A model generated the notes under the pieces. The model saw nothing but the letters and a program-made list of their open reading frames with translations. It did no database searches and was not told the origin of the DNA. The translations under genes and the position numbers were made by a program. From an uncultured Bacteroidaceae bacterium (lineage in GTDB: Bacteria; Bacteroidota; Bacteroidia; Bacteroidales; Bacteroidaceae), in NCBI GenBank assembly GCA_905235525.1, contig CAJOLW010000035.1, forward strand, positions 124,001 to 188,000: a DNA stretch of 64,000 nt, in the 5' to 3' direction. Of the stretch, positions 35,154 to 44,125 are shown piece after piece. Numbering within the stretch: the first letter of the stretch is position 1; each line of letters begins with the position of its first letter.

Positions 35154-36089
35154 ATGCACAGAATAGTTATTTTCATTATGATAAGTCTGCTGAGTGTTAC
35201 CGCATACGCTCAGGACGAGATGGTGTTTACGCCCCAGTGGACGGCACAGGCGCAGTTTGCAGGCTACTATGTAGCGGAGGCGAAAGGTTTTTACCGCGAG
35301 GCTGGGCTGAAGGTACGCATAGAACATCCGTCGGTCACACAGCCTGCGATGAGCCGTCTGCGTTCGGGCGAGTGTCAGGCCACGACGCTACAACTCTGTC
35401 AGGCGTTGGAGGTGGTGGACGGTGGAGTACCCCTGGTCAACATTCTGCAGACATCGATGAACAATGCGATGGTTATTGTCTCAGCGCGAGGCAAAGACCC
35501 GTTGACCCAGAAGGGTGCTCGCGTCGGCATCTGGAGTGTAGGGTTTGGTCAGTTGGCCATCTGCATGAGCATCAAGGACCATCTGAACTATGAGTGGGTG
35601 CCGCTGGCTCAAGGCGTCAACCTGTTTGTGGTTGGAGCCCTCGATGCCACACTGGCCATGAGTTACAACGAGTACTACCAACTGGTGCAGGCTGGCATGC
35701 AGATGAGCGACAAGACGGTTTATCGTTTCTGCAACCACGGCTACAATGTGCAGGAGGACGGGGTTTATATGACCCGTGACTACTACGAGCACCACCGTGA
35801 CGAGGCTCGCAAGTTTGCTGCTGCCAGCCGCAAGGGGTGGGAGTGGGCCGCACAGCATCCTGAGGAGGCGCTGGACATTGTGATGGAGTGGGTGGAGAAA
35901 GACCGCATTGCCACCAACCGCACGTTGCAACGGTTGATGCTCAAGGAAGTGCTGCGCCTGCAGGTGGATCGCGAGTCGAAGAGACGCGAGTTCCGTCTGC
36001 GTCCGGACATGGTGAGACAGGCATCCCAACTGATGAAGAGCAACATGATGCTGGAACGCGAAGTGACGTACGAGGAGTTGTCGGAATAA
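35154..36089 (+). CDS. Periplasmic THI5/NMT1-type substrate-binding protein
   Basis: 311 residues with a Sec signal peptide (MHRIVIFIMISLLSVTAYAQ). The mature part begins FTPQWTAQAQFAGYYVAEAK followed by GFYREAGL, the hallmark of THI5/NMT1/SsuA-like binding proteins, and has the two-lobe length. I place the start at 35154; longer in-frame starts run into the synthetase gene. There is no ABC permease or ATPase gene beside it. Instead a membrane sensor-phosphatase follows 56 bases on, so it may present a ligand to that sensor. The ligand is unknown. Confidence 0.8.
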   Translation: MHRIVIFIMISLLSVTAYAQDEMVFTPQWTAQAQFAGYYVAEAKGFYREAGLKVRIEHPSVTQPAMSRLRSGECQATTLQLCQALEVVDGGVPLVNILQTSMNNAMVIVSARGKDPLTQKGARVGIWSVGFGQLAICMSIKDHLNYEWVPLAQGVNLFVVGALDATLAMSYNEYYQLVQAGMQMSDKTVYRFCNHGYNVQEDGVYMTRDYYEHHRDEARKFAAASRKGWEWAAQHPEEALDIVMEWVEKDRIATNRTLQRLMLKEVLRLQVDRESKRREFRLRPDMVRQASQLMKSNMMLEREVTYEELSE

Positions 36090-36145
36090 CGAGATGCCGA
36101 TATAACAATATCATGTATCATGTGGAAAATGAAAGAATTTGAACA

Positions 36146-38081
36146 ATGAAGAAACTGATTGCATATTTCCGCCGAAGGCTGTCCGTCAGGCTCAGCCTGT
36201 GTGTGGTGCTGTTCGCCGCCGTCATCTTTAATGCGTCGTTGGGCTTCTTTGTCTGGCAGGCACGCGAGGCCGTGCATCAGGAGGCCATCAGCCGAGCCAC
36301 GCAGATACTCGACAAGACCTCGCTGCGTGTAGAGGGCATCTTGAACCGCGTGGAGGTGGCTACCCAAATGACCGGGTGGCTGGTGCAACGGCATCCCGAC
36401 AAGGCCGACTCGATGTTCGTCTATAGCCGTGGCATGCTGCTAAATAATCCCGACTTCTACAACTGCTCCATAGCCTTCGAACCCTATCACTTCGAGGACA
36501 AGGGCCGCTATTTCTCGGCCTACTCCCTGCATGATGGCGACACCATCCGTACCATTCAGGGCGGTAGTGACCATTATCAGTATTTCTACATGGACTGGTA
36601 TCTGATGGCCAAACTGCTCGACCGTCCGTGCTGGACGGAACCCTATATGGACTATGACGCACCAAGCAATAGTTACGGGATGGTGACCAGTTACTGTCAG
36701 ACCATCAAGGACAAGGAGGGTGCAGTGATTGGTGTCGTGAACACCAGCCTGTCTCTGAACTGGTTGTCGAAGACCATCTCCGAGACCAAGCCCTATCCCA
36801 ACTCCTACAGCATCATGATTGGTCGTGGTGGTACCTACTTTGTGCATCCCGACACGGCGAAGATAACCCGCCAGACTATTTTTACGCAGACCATCGACCG
36901 GCCTGATACAGTCCTGACCGCCTTGGGTCACGCAGCGCGGTGAGGAGGGCATGAAACGGATGGAGATAGACGGCGTGGATAGTTACGTGTTCTACAAACC
37001 TCTTGGACAGACGGGCTGCTCGATGGCCATCGTCTGCCCAGAGAGCGACATCTTCAGTGGCTTCAACCGTCTGCGCCACATTGTGTGGAGCATCATGGCG
37101 GTGGGGCTGTTGCTGATGCTCTTCTTCTTCATCCGCATCATCACCCGCGAACTGCGCCCCCTTGGACGACTGGCCAAGGAGGCCGAGACCATTGCGTCGG
37201 GACAGTTCGATGCGCAGATGCCCGACTTCCACCGCATCGACGAGATAGGGCAATTGAGCCACTCGTTTGCCGATATGCAACAGTCGCTCGTCCGTTACAT
37301 TGAGGAACTGAAGGACACTACCGCCCAGAAAGCATCAATAGAGAGTGAGTTGCACATAGCCCGTGCCATCCAGATGGCCATGCTGCCCAAAACGTTCCCG
37401 CCGTTTCCCGACTGCGACGAGGTGAGCATCTACGGACAACTGACGCCCGCCAAGGCCGTGGGCGGCGACCTTTATGACTTCTACATCCGCGATGGCAGAC
37501 TCTTCTTCTGCATCGGCGACGTGAGTGGCAAGGGTATTCCCGCCTCGCTGGTGATGACTGTCACGAGGGCGCTGTTCCGAACCATCTCAGCCCACGAGGA
37601 AAAGCCCGACCGTATCGTCACCCAACTCAGCAACACCATCTCCGAAAACAACGAGCAGGGCATGTTCGTCACGCTGTTTGTCGGTACCATCGACCTCGAT
37701 ACAGGACACATGGCTTATTGTAACGCGGGTCATAACCCGCCGCTGCTCATCTCCAGGGATGAGCGCAGCGTCGGTCTGCTACCAGTGAACAGCAATCTGC
37801 CCGCAGGTATCATGCCCGGCTGGGAATTTGTCGGACAGGAGACGGACATCGACAATGGCACCGTCATTTTCCTCTATACCGACGGCTTGAACGAGGCCGA
37901 GGACATCACGCACAGACAGTTTGGCGATGAGCGGATGCTGACTATAGCCCAGGTGGCAGTTGACAGCGGAGGGCTGACACCGTGCCGACTGGTGGATCAG
38001 ATGGTCGATGCTGTCCACGCCTTCGTCGGCGATGCCGAACAGAGCGATGACCTGACGATGATGGCCATACAGTACAAATAG
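36146..38081 (+). pseudogene. Membrane sensor-HAMP-SpoIIE/PP2C phosphatase, split by a frameshift
   Basis: The parts fit together as one protein of about 644 residues: a membrane helix near 15-35, a periplasmic cache-like sensor (about 40-290), a second helix after GFNRLRHIVWS, a HAMP domain (PLGRLAKEAETIASGQFD), a coiled linker, and an RsbU/SpoIIE phosphatase (AVGGDLYDF, GDVSGKGIPASL, NAGHNPPLL, LYTDGLNEAED, QSDDLTMMA). The frame breaks at about 36936: ...LGHA should continue as RGEEGMKRM. Loss of two bases, or gain of one, explains it. If real, the cytosolic half could be made alone from the ATG at 36951. Its usual target is a phosphorylated STAS protein, not seen here. Confidence 0.8.
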
Positions 38082-38088
38082 AAGACAG

Positions 38089-38274
38089 GTGCGGACAGTG
38101 ACCATCGTCGCCACGATAACTGACGGTATGCTCTCGTTCGTCATCAGCGACAGCGGTAAGCCCTTCGACCCCACGGCAAAGGTAGAGGTTAAAACTCGAA
38201 CCTTTAGCGGAGTTGCCAGATCCATCTCTGTACAAATGCAACAATATATTTTGAAAGATTTTGAAAAGATTTGA
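38089..38274 (+). pseudogene. Fragment of a RsbW-like anti-sigma/HATPase protein
   Basis: About 30 residues (VTIVATITDGMLSFVISDSG, then KPFDPTA) match the ATP-binding core of anti-sigma serine kinases, where the DSGxPFDP block binds nucleotide. After that the sequence loses similarity, and nothing precedes it. It starts 8 bases after the phosphatase stop, as a partner gene would. Confidence 0.6.
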
Positions 38275-38281
38275 TTGATTT

Positions 38282-38383
38282 CTTTGTGCGCACAGCGAAC
38301 AAATTCCAAAAGCAGAAAAAATCGTGCTCAAACAACGCATGGGACAGAGTGTGACAGCGTGGATGCGCGACATGACCAAGTAA
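38282..38383 (+). pseudogene. Unrecognised C-terminal protein tail
   Basis: A frame reading SEQIPKAEKIVLKQRM, then GQSVTAWMRDMTK and a stop at 38381 has protein-like composition but no start. I do not recognise the family. It may belong to the same decayed operon end. The rest of the gap to 38523 is AT-rich and holds a promoter. Confidence 0.3.
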
Positions 38384-38460
38384 TCTGCCCCCCCCGACTT
38401 TCAAAATCTGTAAAAATTGTTTCAATATATACAAAATCTGATAAAAAACATACACGGAGA

Positions 38461-38491
38461 TTGTTTTGTAGGATAATTTTATATATCTTTG
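38461..38491 (+). promoter_or_regulatory. Promoter of the membrane protein/arginine deiminase genes
   Basis: TTG, 20 bases, TATCTTTG, then CA. The box ends 32 bases before the ATG. Confidence 0.6.
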
Positions 38492-38523
38492 CATAAACTA
38501 GGAAAACTACACAAAACTATACT

Positions 38524-39084
38524 ATGCTCAGATTTAATACGAAAACACAAATCTTTGACATTGTCATCACAGCCGTGGCTGGTATAGCATCGGTAGGTGT
38601 CATGCTCTATGGTGTTGCTCATTTCGGACTGAAGGAGGCGTGGCCAGAACTCGTGCTCAACGTGTTTTACATCGCCTGCCTGGTCATGATGTGGATGTAC
38701 TTTTTCAACCGTCTTGAAACGCAGCGGTTCAACTACAGGTGCTCGGTGTGTGTGGGCATCACGGTGCTGTTGCGCGATATCCTCTTTCCTCCACCCTTGG
38801 CTTTCTACTCCCTTCATCTGGTGTGCCTCACCCTCTCTGTGCTCCTGCTCCTCCTGCTCACCTATTTCTATGCGCGCAAGAACTGGCAGAGTTACACCAA
38901 GCGCAACCTGTGGACAATTTGTGTCGTCGATATGCTCATTGCCACACTCTACAACTACGACATCTATCTGGAACCTATCAACGAATACACCGATTATCTG
39001 CTCATTGAAATCTGGATACGCCCCACCATCACCTATGGGTTGGTGGCATGCTTCGCGAAAGAAAAGGAAACAGTAAATCAATAA
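38524..39084 (+). CDS. Small multi-pass membrane protein, unknown function
   Basis: 186 residues with about five hydrophobic helices (near 12-30, 40-58, 68-85, 95-115 and 125-145). I do not recognise the family. No signal peptide and no catalytic motif. It is 31 bases before the secreted arginine deiminase-like gene on the same strand, so it may be co-transcribed and perhaps handle its product or substrate; that is a guess from context. Confidence 0.65.
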   Translation: MLRFNTKTQIFDIVITAVAGIASVGVMLYGVAHFGLKEAWPELVLNVFYIACLVMMWMYFFNRLETQRFNYRCSVCVGITVLLRDILFPPPLAFYSLHLVCLTLSVLLLLLLTYFYARKNWQSYTKRNLWTICVVDMLIATLYNYDIYLEPINEYTDYLLIEIWIRPTITYGLVACFAKEKETVNQ

Positions 39085-39115
39085 CAATATATTCAACATT
39101 ATTTAACAAATTGAC

Positions 39116-40516
39116 ATGAAAAAGACCAAATTGTGGGTGATTGCCGCCATCCTAACCGTCTGTGGCACCAAAATACAAGCACAGGAGATGTCTAAGATGG
39201 TTTATCCGCAGGCCGAGTGGTCGAAAGCGGGCGACATACTGATGCACACGCCAGGACAAGAACTGTTCAACGGCGTCATCCACCCCTCGGCAGGTCTCTT
39301 CGAGGACTACTTCAATGTGGACAAGGCGGCTGAGGAGCATCGGGGATACATCAGTATGCTTGAGAAGAACGGCATACGCGTACACACGGTCATCGACATC
39401 CTCACCGAGGTGGGTATTGACAGTTTGAGAACACTTGCAGCGGATGTACTTACCTATGATATCAGCAACATTCCTGACGAAGATGTTGACAAGACCGAAG
39501 CCTACCGCCAAGAAGTGTTGTCAAAAATGACTCGCAACGACCTGATACGCTGCATTCTTTTGCAACCAACTGTGAAACTCTTGAAAACGGACAATAATAC
39601 AGGTTACGAAGCCCAGTATATACAGAATCCGCTGATGAACTTGTACTTTACACGCGACCAAAGCATCACAACACCACGCGGACAGGTCATCTGCAACATG
39701 AACAGTACACAGCGCTCTCCTGAGACGAGCATCATTGCACTCTGTTACGAGCACCTCGGACTGAAGCCTGTTCTTTGTATCGAGGGCGACGGGAGACTGG
39801 AGGGGGGTGATTACATACCTGCTGGCAATGTTTCGTTCATAGGTTGCGGTATGCGCACAAATGACGAGGGTATCCGTCAACTGATGGAGGCCGATGCTTT
39901 CGGACACGACACCGTTGTGGTGGTGCGCGACCATAAACTTTGGCAGATGCAGATGCACCTTGACACCCACTTCAACATCATTGACGACAATCTCTGTACG
40001 ATGGTAAAGAGCCGTTTCGAAGCCAGTCCTGGTGCTCCAGAATACAATACCTGCGACATCTGGGTACGCAAGCCGGGAACTAAGGACTATTCACTGTGGA
40101 AGCAGGACCAGCCGTTCGTGGACTACATCAAAAGCCGCGGCTTCGAGATTATTCCCATTGACTATGATGATGAGATGCACTACGCCAACAATTTCCTGAC
40201 CATAGCCCCACGCCATATCATGGCAGTTGGAGGACAGAGTGAGGAGTTGCAGCAGCGCTTCCGTGATGCTCGTGTCACCGTGGAGTGGATTCCGCTGGAA
40301 AGCCTGATTGACGGATACGGAGCCGCCCATTGCATGACACAGGTGCTTCATCGTGAAGTTTGGACACCAGAGCAACCCACCGCTGTGCGTTCCATCACTC
40401 GCCAGAGCACAGACTCACAGCCTGCTTACCGCCTTGACGGTACACAGGCTACCAATGAGATGCTGGGAATTCTCATCAAGGACCGTCAAAAAGTATTAAT
40501 AAATGAAACACATTGA
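39116..40516 (+). CDS. Arginine deiminase-family protein with a signal peptide
   Basis: 466 residues. After a clear Sec signal (MKKTKLWVIAAILTVCGTK to about IQAQ) comes an amidinotransferase-fold domain with the arginine deiminase motifs: NLYFTRDQS near residue 180, EGDGRLEGGDYIP near 225, MHLDTHFNIID near 280 (His-x-Asp) and the nucleophile Cys in GAAHCMTQVL near 405. Ordinary arginine deiminase is cytosolic and turns arginine into citrulline plus ammonia; here it would act in the periplasm or outside. No arcB or arcC gene is near. It could act on free arginine or on peptides. Confidence 0.82.
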   Translation: MKKTKLWVIAAILTVCGTKIQAQEMSKMVYPQAEWSKAGDILMHTPGQELFNGVIHPSAGLFEDYFNVDKAAEEHRGYISMLEKNGIRVHTVIDILTEVGIDSLRTLAADVLTYDISNIPDEDVDKTEAYRQEVLSKMTRNDLIRCILLQPTVKLLKTDNNTGYEAQYIQNPLMNLYFTRDQSITTPRGQVICNMNSTQRSPETSIIALCYEHLGLKPVLCIEGDGRLEGGDYIPAGNVSFIGCGMRTNDEGIRQLMEADAFGHDTVVVVRDHKLWQMQMHLDTHFNIIDDNLCTMVKSRFEASPGAPEYNTCDIWVRKPGTKDYSLWKQDQPFVDYIKSRGFEIIPIDYDDEMHYANNFLTIAPRHIMAVGGQSEELQQRFRDARVTVEWIPLESLIDGYGAAHCMTQVLHREVWTPEQPTAVRSITRQSTDSQPAYRLDGTQATNEMLGILIKDRQKVLINETH

Positions 40517-40627
40517 TTGGGCCGAGTTGCGACGTGATTCAATGAATTTTAATTTCGTTGGAGTAGAGTGGTGGGTTGCGGTTCCGCCCGCCTGACACCG
40601 AAAAAAGAATCAAACAAGAATAAGACA

Positions 40628-41461
40628 ATGAGGCAGACAAGACTTTGGGCACTGTTCGCCATCCTTGCCATCGTATGCGGTGTATGTGTCATCACATGTT
40701 GTAGTAACGATGACAATCAGATGGCAACGGTGGACCAACCCACCATCGCTCACATTCAAGAACGTGGCATGCTGCTGGTGGGAACCACCGGCGACTATCG
40801 TCCGCTCTCGTATCGGGAGGACGACGGCACTTATTGGGGCTTCGGCATCGAAGTGGTAGGGAAGATCGCCGAACGGCTGGGCGTGGACATCGAGTTTGTG
40901 CAGACCTCATGGCCTACACTGACAGCCGATGTGTTAGCCGAACCGCAGACCTTCGACCTCGCCATCGGTGGCATCACTATCACCGATGCCCGCAAGGAAA
41001 CGATGCTGATGTCGGAGGGCTATCTGGCCAATGGCAAGACGATTCTCTGTCGCGCAGACGAGGCAGACCGTTACCAGTCGCTGGCTGACATCAACAAGCC
41101 GGAGGTGTGTGTGATGGTGAACCCTGGCGGACTGAACGAGAAGTTTGCCAATGAGAACCTCACCCACGCCACCATCATCGTCCACCAGAAGAACGAGGAA
41201 ATTCCCTCGCAGGTGGCTGACGACCATGCCGATGTGATGATCACCGAAATCACCGAGGCTCCGTGGTACGTGCAGAACGACCCACGCCTTGCTGCTCCGC
41301 TTATCAATGCTCCTTTCACTCACGGCGAAATCGGGGTGCTGATGCGCAAGGGACAGGATGACCTCCTCGCCTATGTCAATGTCGTCATCGCCCAGATGAA
41401 GGCAGACGGTTCGCTACGCCGGCTCCACGAGAAATACGGGCTGGTTTATGCCTATGAATGA
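40628..41461 (+). CDS. Solute-binding lipoprotein resembling cyclohexadienyl dehydratase (PheC)
   Basis: 277 residues, with a lipoprotein signal ending in ITCC near residue 20. The fold is that of family 3 binding proteins. Blocks such as VGTTGDYRPLSYR, TSWPTLTADV, LAIGGITIT and NPGGLNEKFANENL closely follow PheC, the periplasmic enzyme making phenylpyruvate/phenylalanine from prephenate/arogenate; the Glu in NPGGxNEKF is at the place of the PheC catalytic Glu. It may therefore be an enzyme, not a transporter part; no ABC genes adjoin. Start ATG at 40628 gives a proper signal; an upstream GTG does not. Confidence 0.7.
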   Translation: MRQTRLWALFAILAIVCGVCVITCCSNDDNQMATVDQPTIAHIQERGMLLVGTTGDYRPLSYREDDGTYWGFGIEVVGKIAERLGVDIEFVQTSWPTLTADVLAEPQTFDLAIGGITITDARKETMLMSEGYLANGKTILCRADEADRYQSLADINKPEVCVMVNPGGLNEKFANENLTHATIIVHQKNEEIPSQVADDHADVMITEITEAPWYVQNDPRLAAPLINAPFTHGEIGVLMRKGQDDLLAYVNVVIAQMKADGSLRRLHEKYGLVYAYE

Positions 41462-41515
41462 CAGCAATGTTTTGCCCCCATAAGGTAGTAGGATTGATTA
41501 GGATAAAATGACGGT

Positions 41516-41551
41516 CTCCCCTCAGCATAGCGCTGGTGGGGAGTTTTTTTT
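41516..41551 (+). terminator. Rho-independent terminator
   Basis: CTCCCC, a loop of 16, GGGGAG, then eight T's. It ends the run of plus-strand genes before the IS element. Confidence 0.8.
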
Positions 41552-41625
41552 CGTTATCGAGCGAGAAAGGGAATCGCCCCAGATGGCAGATTGCGAATTG
41601 AACAACTTCGTGTTCTTCGTTTTAT

Positions 41626-42715
41626 TTTTATTACTGTCCGCTAAACATAGTTATAGCTATCCCAACTCCTTGAGACCCAGGAGTCGGGATAGTTTCTTTT
41701 ACGTGACAAGCCCCCTTTATTCATTTTTGTTGTCATCCGGGGGTGATTCTGCAGCCTCTTCGAGCATCATTTTCATGTCAGCATCGGGCATGTTGAAGAA
41801 AGTATTCATGTTGAGGTATTCCATCAGCACTATCCTTACCATTGTAGCCAGCCCGGAGAAGCTCCAGCGTCTTTCCAGCGAGCTTTGCAGGATTGACAGC
41901 AGCAAATTGGCAATAAGAGTGACCCATATCTGTATCTTTATGGCATTGGCACTCTCTCCATAGAAGTATCTGAGGGGGAAGTTCTGCTTTATCTGCTTGA
42001 AGAGCGACTCTATCTGCCATCGCCTGCGGTATATGGCCACGATGTTTTCCATGGGCATGTCAAAGTCGTTTGTAAGTAGCGAGATCAGTTTCGGCGTCTT
42101 TCCTTTCTTGATGTCCACGTATGTGATGATGCGAGCGATATGGTTGATGCCATCCTTTCGGAAAACGACCACCTGCTCCCTGTATTCCATCTGGCCATTG
42201 GGATTCATGTCCATGCAGTCCACCAGTACATCGTATTTCAGGCTTTTCTTCATCTTCGTGATGTATGTGACGTTTCGCTCGATGAGCTTCTCGAACTTCT
42301 GATGTATGCCCGGTCGAGGGCGACAATCTCGTCATGGCTGAAATGGCTCGGAGCGAGCATGAAGGAGTCATTCGTGGCAGCAGAGGTGAACCTGACGTCG
42401 CAGTGTACTCCCTCATTGGCATGGATGACGGAATGGACCTTGATGCCACCCTTCTTCTTCCCTGTCTTCGGATGGCGTCCGACACCCTTGAAGATGGCGT
42501 TGGAGAACAGGGTGATGGTGGTCGAATCAATGATTCTCATTATCCACTCCTCGGTGCCGTTTCGTCGGCTGTCCGAAAAAATGTGTACTTTTGCCCATGG
42601 TTACGATTGGTTTTGTTTGGCGACAACAAAAGTAACCAAAAGGGCTGAAACCTGCAATTGGTTCCAGCCCTAATTTTATGCTAATGAAAAAAAAGTTTAG
42701 CGGACAGTAATAAAA
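41626..42715 (-). mobile_element. Decayed IS4-family insertion sequence
   Basis: Ends are a 21-base perfect inverted repeat whose core is CTGTCCGCTAAAC (left 41626-41646, right 42695-42715). Between them is a broken IS4-type transposase. The element is about 1.09 kb, shorter than a complete copy because the N-terminal part of the transposase is deleted. I see no clear target duplication; the flanking TTTTA/TAAAA continue the inverted repeat. Confidence 0.75.
41717..42598 (-). pseudogene. IS4-family transposase, internally deleted and frameshifted
   Basis: The start MGKSTHFFGQP is that of DUF4372/IS4 transposases. About 100 residues are then missing and the DDE part resumes with RIIDSTTITLFSN and GKKKGGIKVHSVI. 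A second break after LDRAYI (about 42250-42282) shifts the frame into QKFEKLIERNVTYITKMKK, followed by YRRRWQIESLFKQIKQNFPL with the catalytic Glu. Not functional as it stands. Its own -7 box (TACTTTTG, 42627-42634, minus) survives. Confidence 0.78.
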
Positions 42716-42719
42716 GAAA

Positions 42720-42762
42720 AAAGAACGGAGGAGCTATCCGCAAGATAGTCCCTCCGTTCTTT
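42720..42762. terminator. Strong bidirectional hairpin terminator
   Basis: AAAGAACGGAGG pairs with CCTCCGTTCTTT (12 bp) around an inner CTATC/GATAG stem. On the minus strand a T-rich stretch follows, so it could end galE transcription. Confidence 0.7.
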
Positions 42763-43049
42763 ATTGTATGCCAATGAGAGTACGCTTTCTTTTTGCCCAC
42801 GGCTAAACGGCATATGAGCATGAACACGGAAACAAGACCTTTTCTGAAATGGACTGGCGGAAAGTGACAGTTGCTTGGTCAACTATCACCATGATACTGC
42901 TCAACAAAGGGCGACCCCTTTTCTCGCGAAAAAGAATAGCCACAACACAAACACAAAATAAAACACGACAAACGATTCTAGTACACGACCAGAACGTTGT
43001 TTTGGTGCATATCAGGATAGTGTCTGAACCTCCCTGACACGTTATGATT
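42763..43049. other. Non-coding gap with no recognised feature
   Basis: Between the terminator and the end of galE I find no protein with a recognisable motif, no repeat and no clear promoter. Two frames of about 60-100 codons are open here, but their composition is not protein-like. Confidence 0.5.
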
Positions 43050-44084
43050 CTATTGCACTTCGTCTGTGCGAAGTTTCTCCTGCCATTTCCAAGCAGAACG
43101 GAGAATGTCTTCAAGAGGTGTGTCTGCTTTCCATCCTAACACTTTGTTGGCTTTGTCCACGTTACCCCATATGGCTTCGATGTCACCTTCTCGACGAGGT
43201 GCATATTCCCATGGCAACTTCACGCCTGTAGCTCTTTCAAAACCTTCGATGATTTCGAGAGTGGAATAGCCATGTCCCGTACCGATATTGAACACCTCTA
43301 CAGGCTCTGTTTCCTGTTCAAGCACTCGTTGCATGGCTTTCACGTGTGCTTTTGCCAAGTCGACCACATAGATGTAGTCGCGGATGCATGTTTTGTCAGG
43401 AGTGTTATAGTCATTTCCAAACACTTTTAACTGTTTACGGATTCCAATGGCAGTTTGAGTGACAAATGGTATCAAGTTCATAGGTACACCATTTGGTAAC
43501 TCACCGATGAGTGCTGATGGGTGTGCTCCGATAGGATTGAAATAGCGAAGAATGATAGATTTGATAGGAGCACCCGAATGGATGTAGTCCCGTATGATTT
43601 CTTCGTTAATCTGCTTCGTGTTTCCATAAGGAGAAAGTGCCTTCTGGATAGGTGCTTGTTCCGTGACGGGAAGATTTTCTTTGGTGGGTTGTCCATACAC
43701 CGTGCAGGATGAGGAAAAAATGATGCCCTTACCATTATATTTAGTCATCAATTCAAGCACGTTCATGAGCGAGTTGAGATTGTTACGATAATAGAGCAAC
43801 GGTTTTTCCACTGATTCTCCTACCGCTTTCGAGGCGGCAAAGTGAATACAACCTTTGATGGGGTATTTCTTAAATACGGCTTCTGTTGCTGCAAAGTCAT
43901 TCAAATCTACTTTCTCAAATGCAGGACGAATTCTTGTTATATTTTCAATACCATCAAGAACAGAGGCTTTGGAATTGGACAAATTGTCAATAATGACCAC
44001 TCCATACCCTGCTTGTTGGAGTTCTACAGTCGTGTGTGAACCGATAAAACCTGTTCCACCAGTAACAAGAATCATTTCTTTCAT
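43050..44084 (-). CDS. galE: UDP-glucose 4-epimerase
   Basis: Interconverts UDP-glucose and UDP-galactose; cytosolic. 344 residues, the usual length. NAD-binding VTGGTGFIGSHT at the start, catalytic Ser/Tyr/Lys in SSSCTVYG and YGNTKQINEEI (residues about 125-155), and NIGTGHGYSTLEII near 275. It supplies sugar for surface glycans. It stands alone behind its own promoter, which lies in the loop of a long inverted repeat. Confidence 0.95.
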   Translation of the reverse strand: MKEMILVTGGTGFIGSHTTVELQQAGYGVVIIDNLSNSKASVLDGIENITRIRPAFEKVDLNDFAATEAVFKKYPIKGCIHFAASKAVGESVEKPLLYYRNNLNSLMNVLELMTKYNGKGIIFSSSCTVYGQPTKENLPVTEQAPIQKALSPYGNTKQINEEIIRDYIHSGAPIKSIILRYFNPIGAHPSALIGELPNGVPMNLIPFVTQTAIGIRKQLKVFGNDYNTPDKTCIRDYIYVVDLAKAHVKAMQRVLEQETEPVEVFNIGTGHGYSTLEIIEGFERATGVKLPWEYAPRREGDIEAIWGNVDKANKVLGWKADTPLEDILRSAWKWQEKLRTDEVQ

Positions 44085-44125
44085 GTATGTATAATTTGTA
44101 GTTCGTGTTATTCCTATTTACGAAT

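Noticed and set aside
36951..38081. Separate, intentionally short HAMP-phosphatase gene
   Set aside because: The end of the first frame and the start of the second form one continuous sensor domain when joined, so a single broken gene is the simpler view; kept as a finding.
42803..43114. Possible small gene between the IS element and galE
   Set aside because: No motif, no ribosome-binding or promoter signal, and it overlaps the end of galE.
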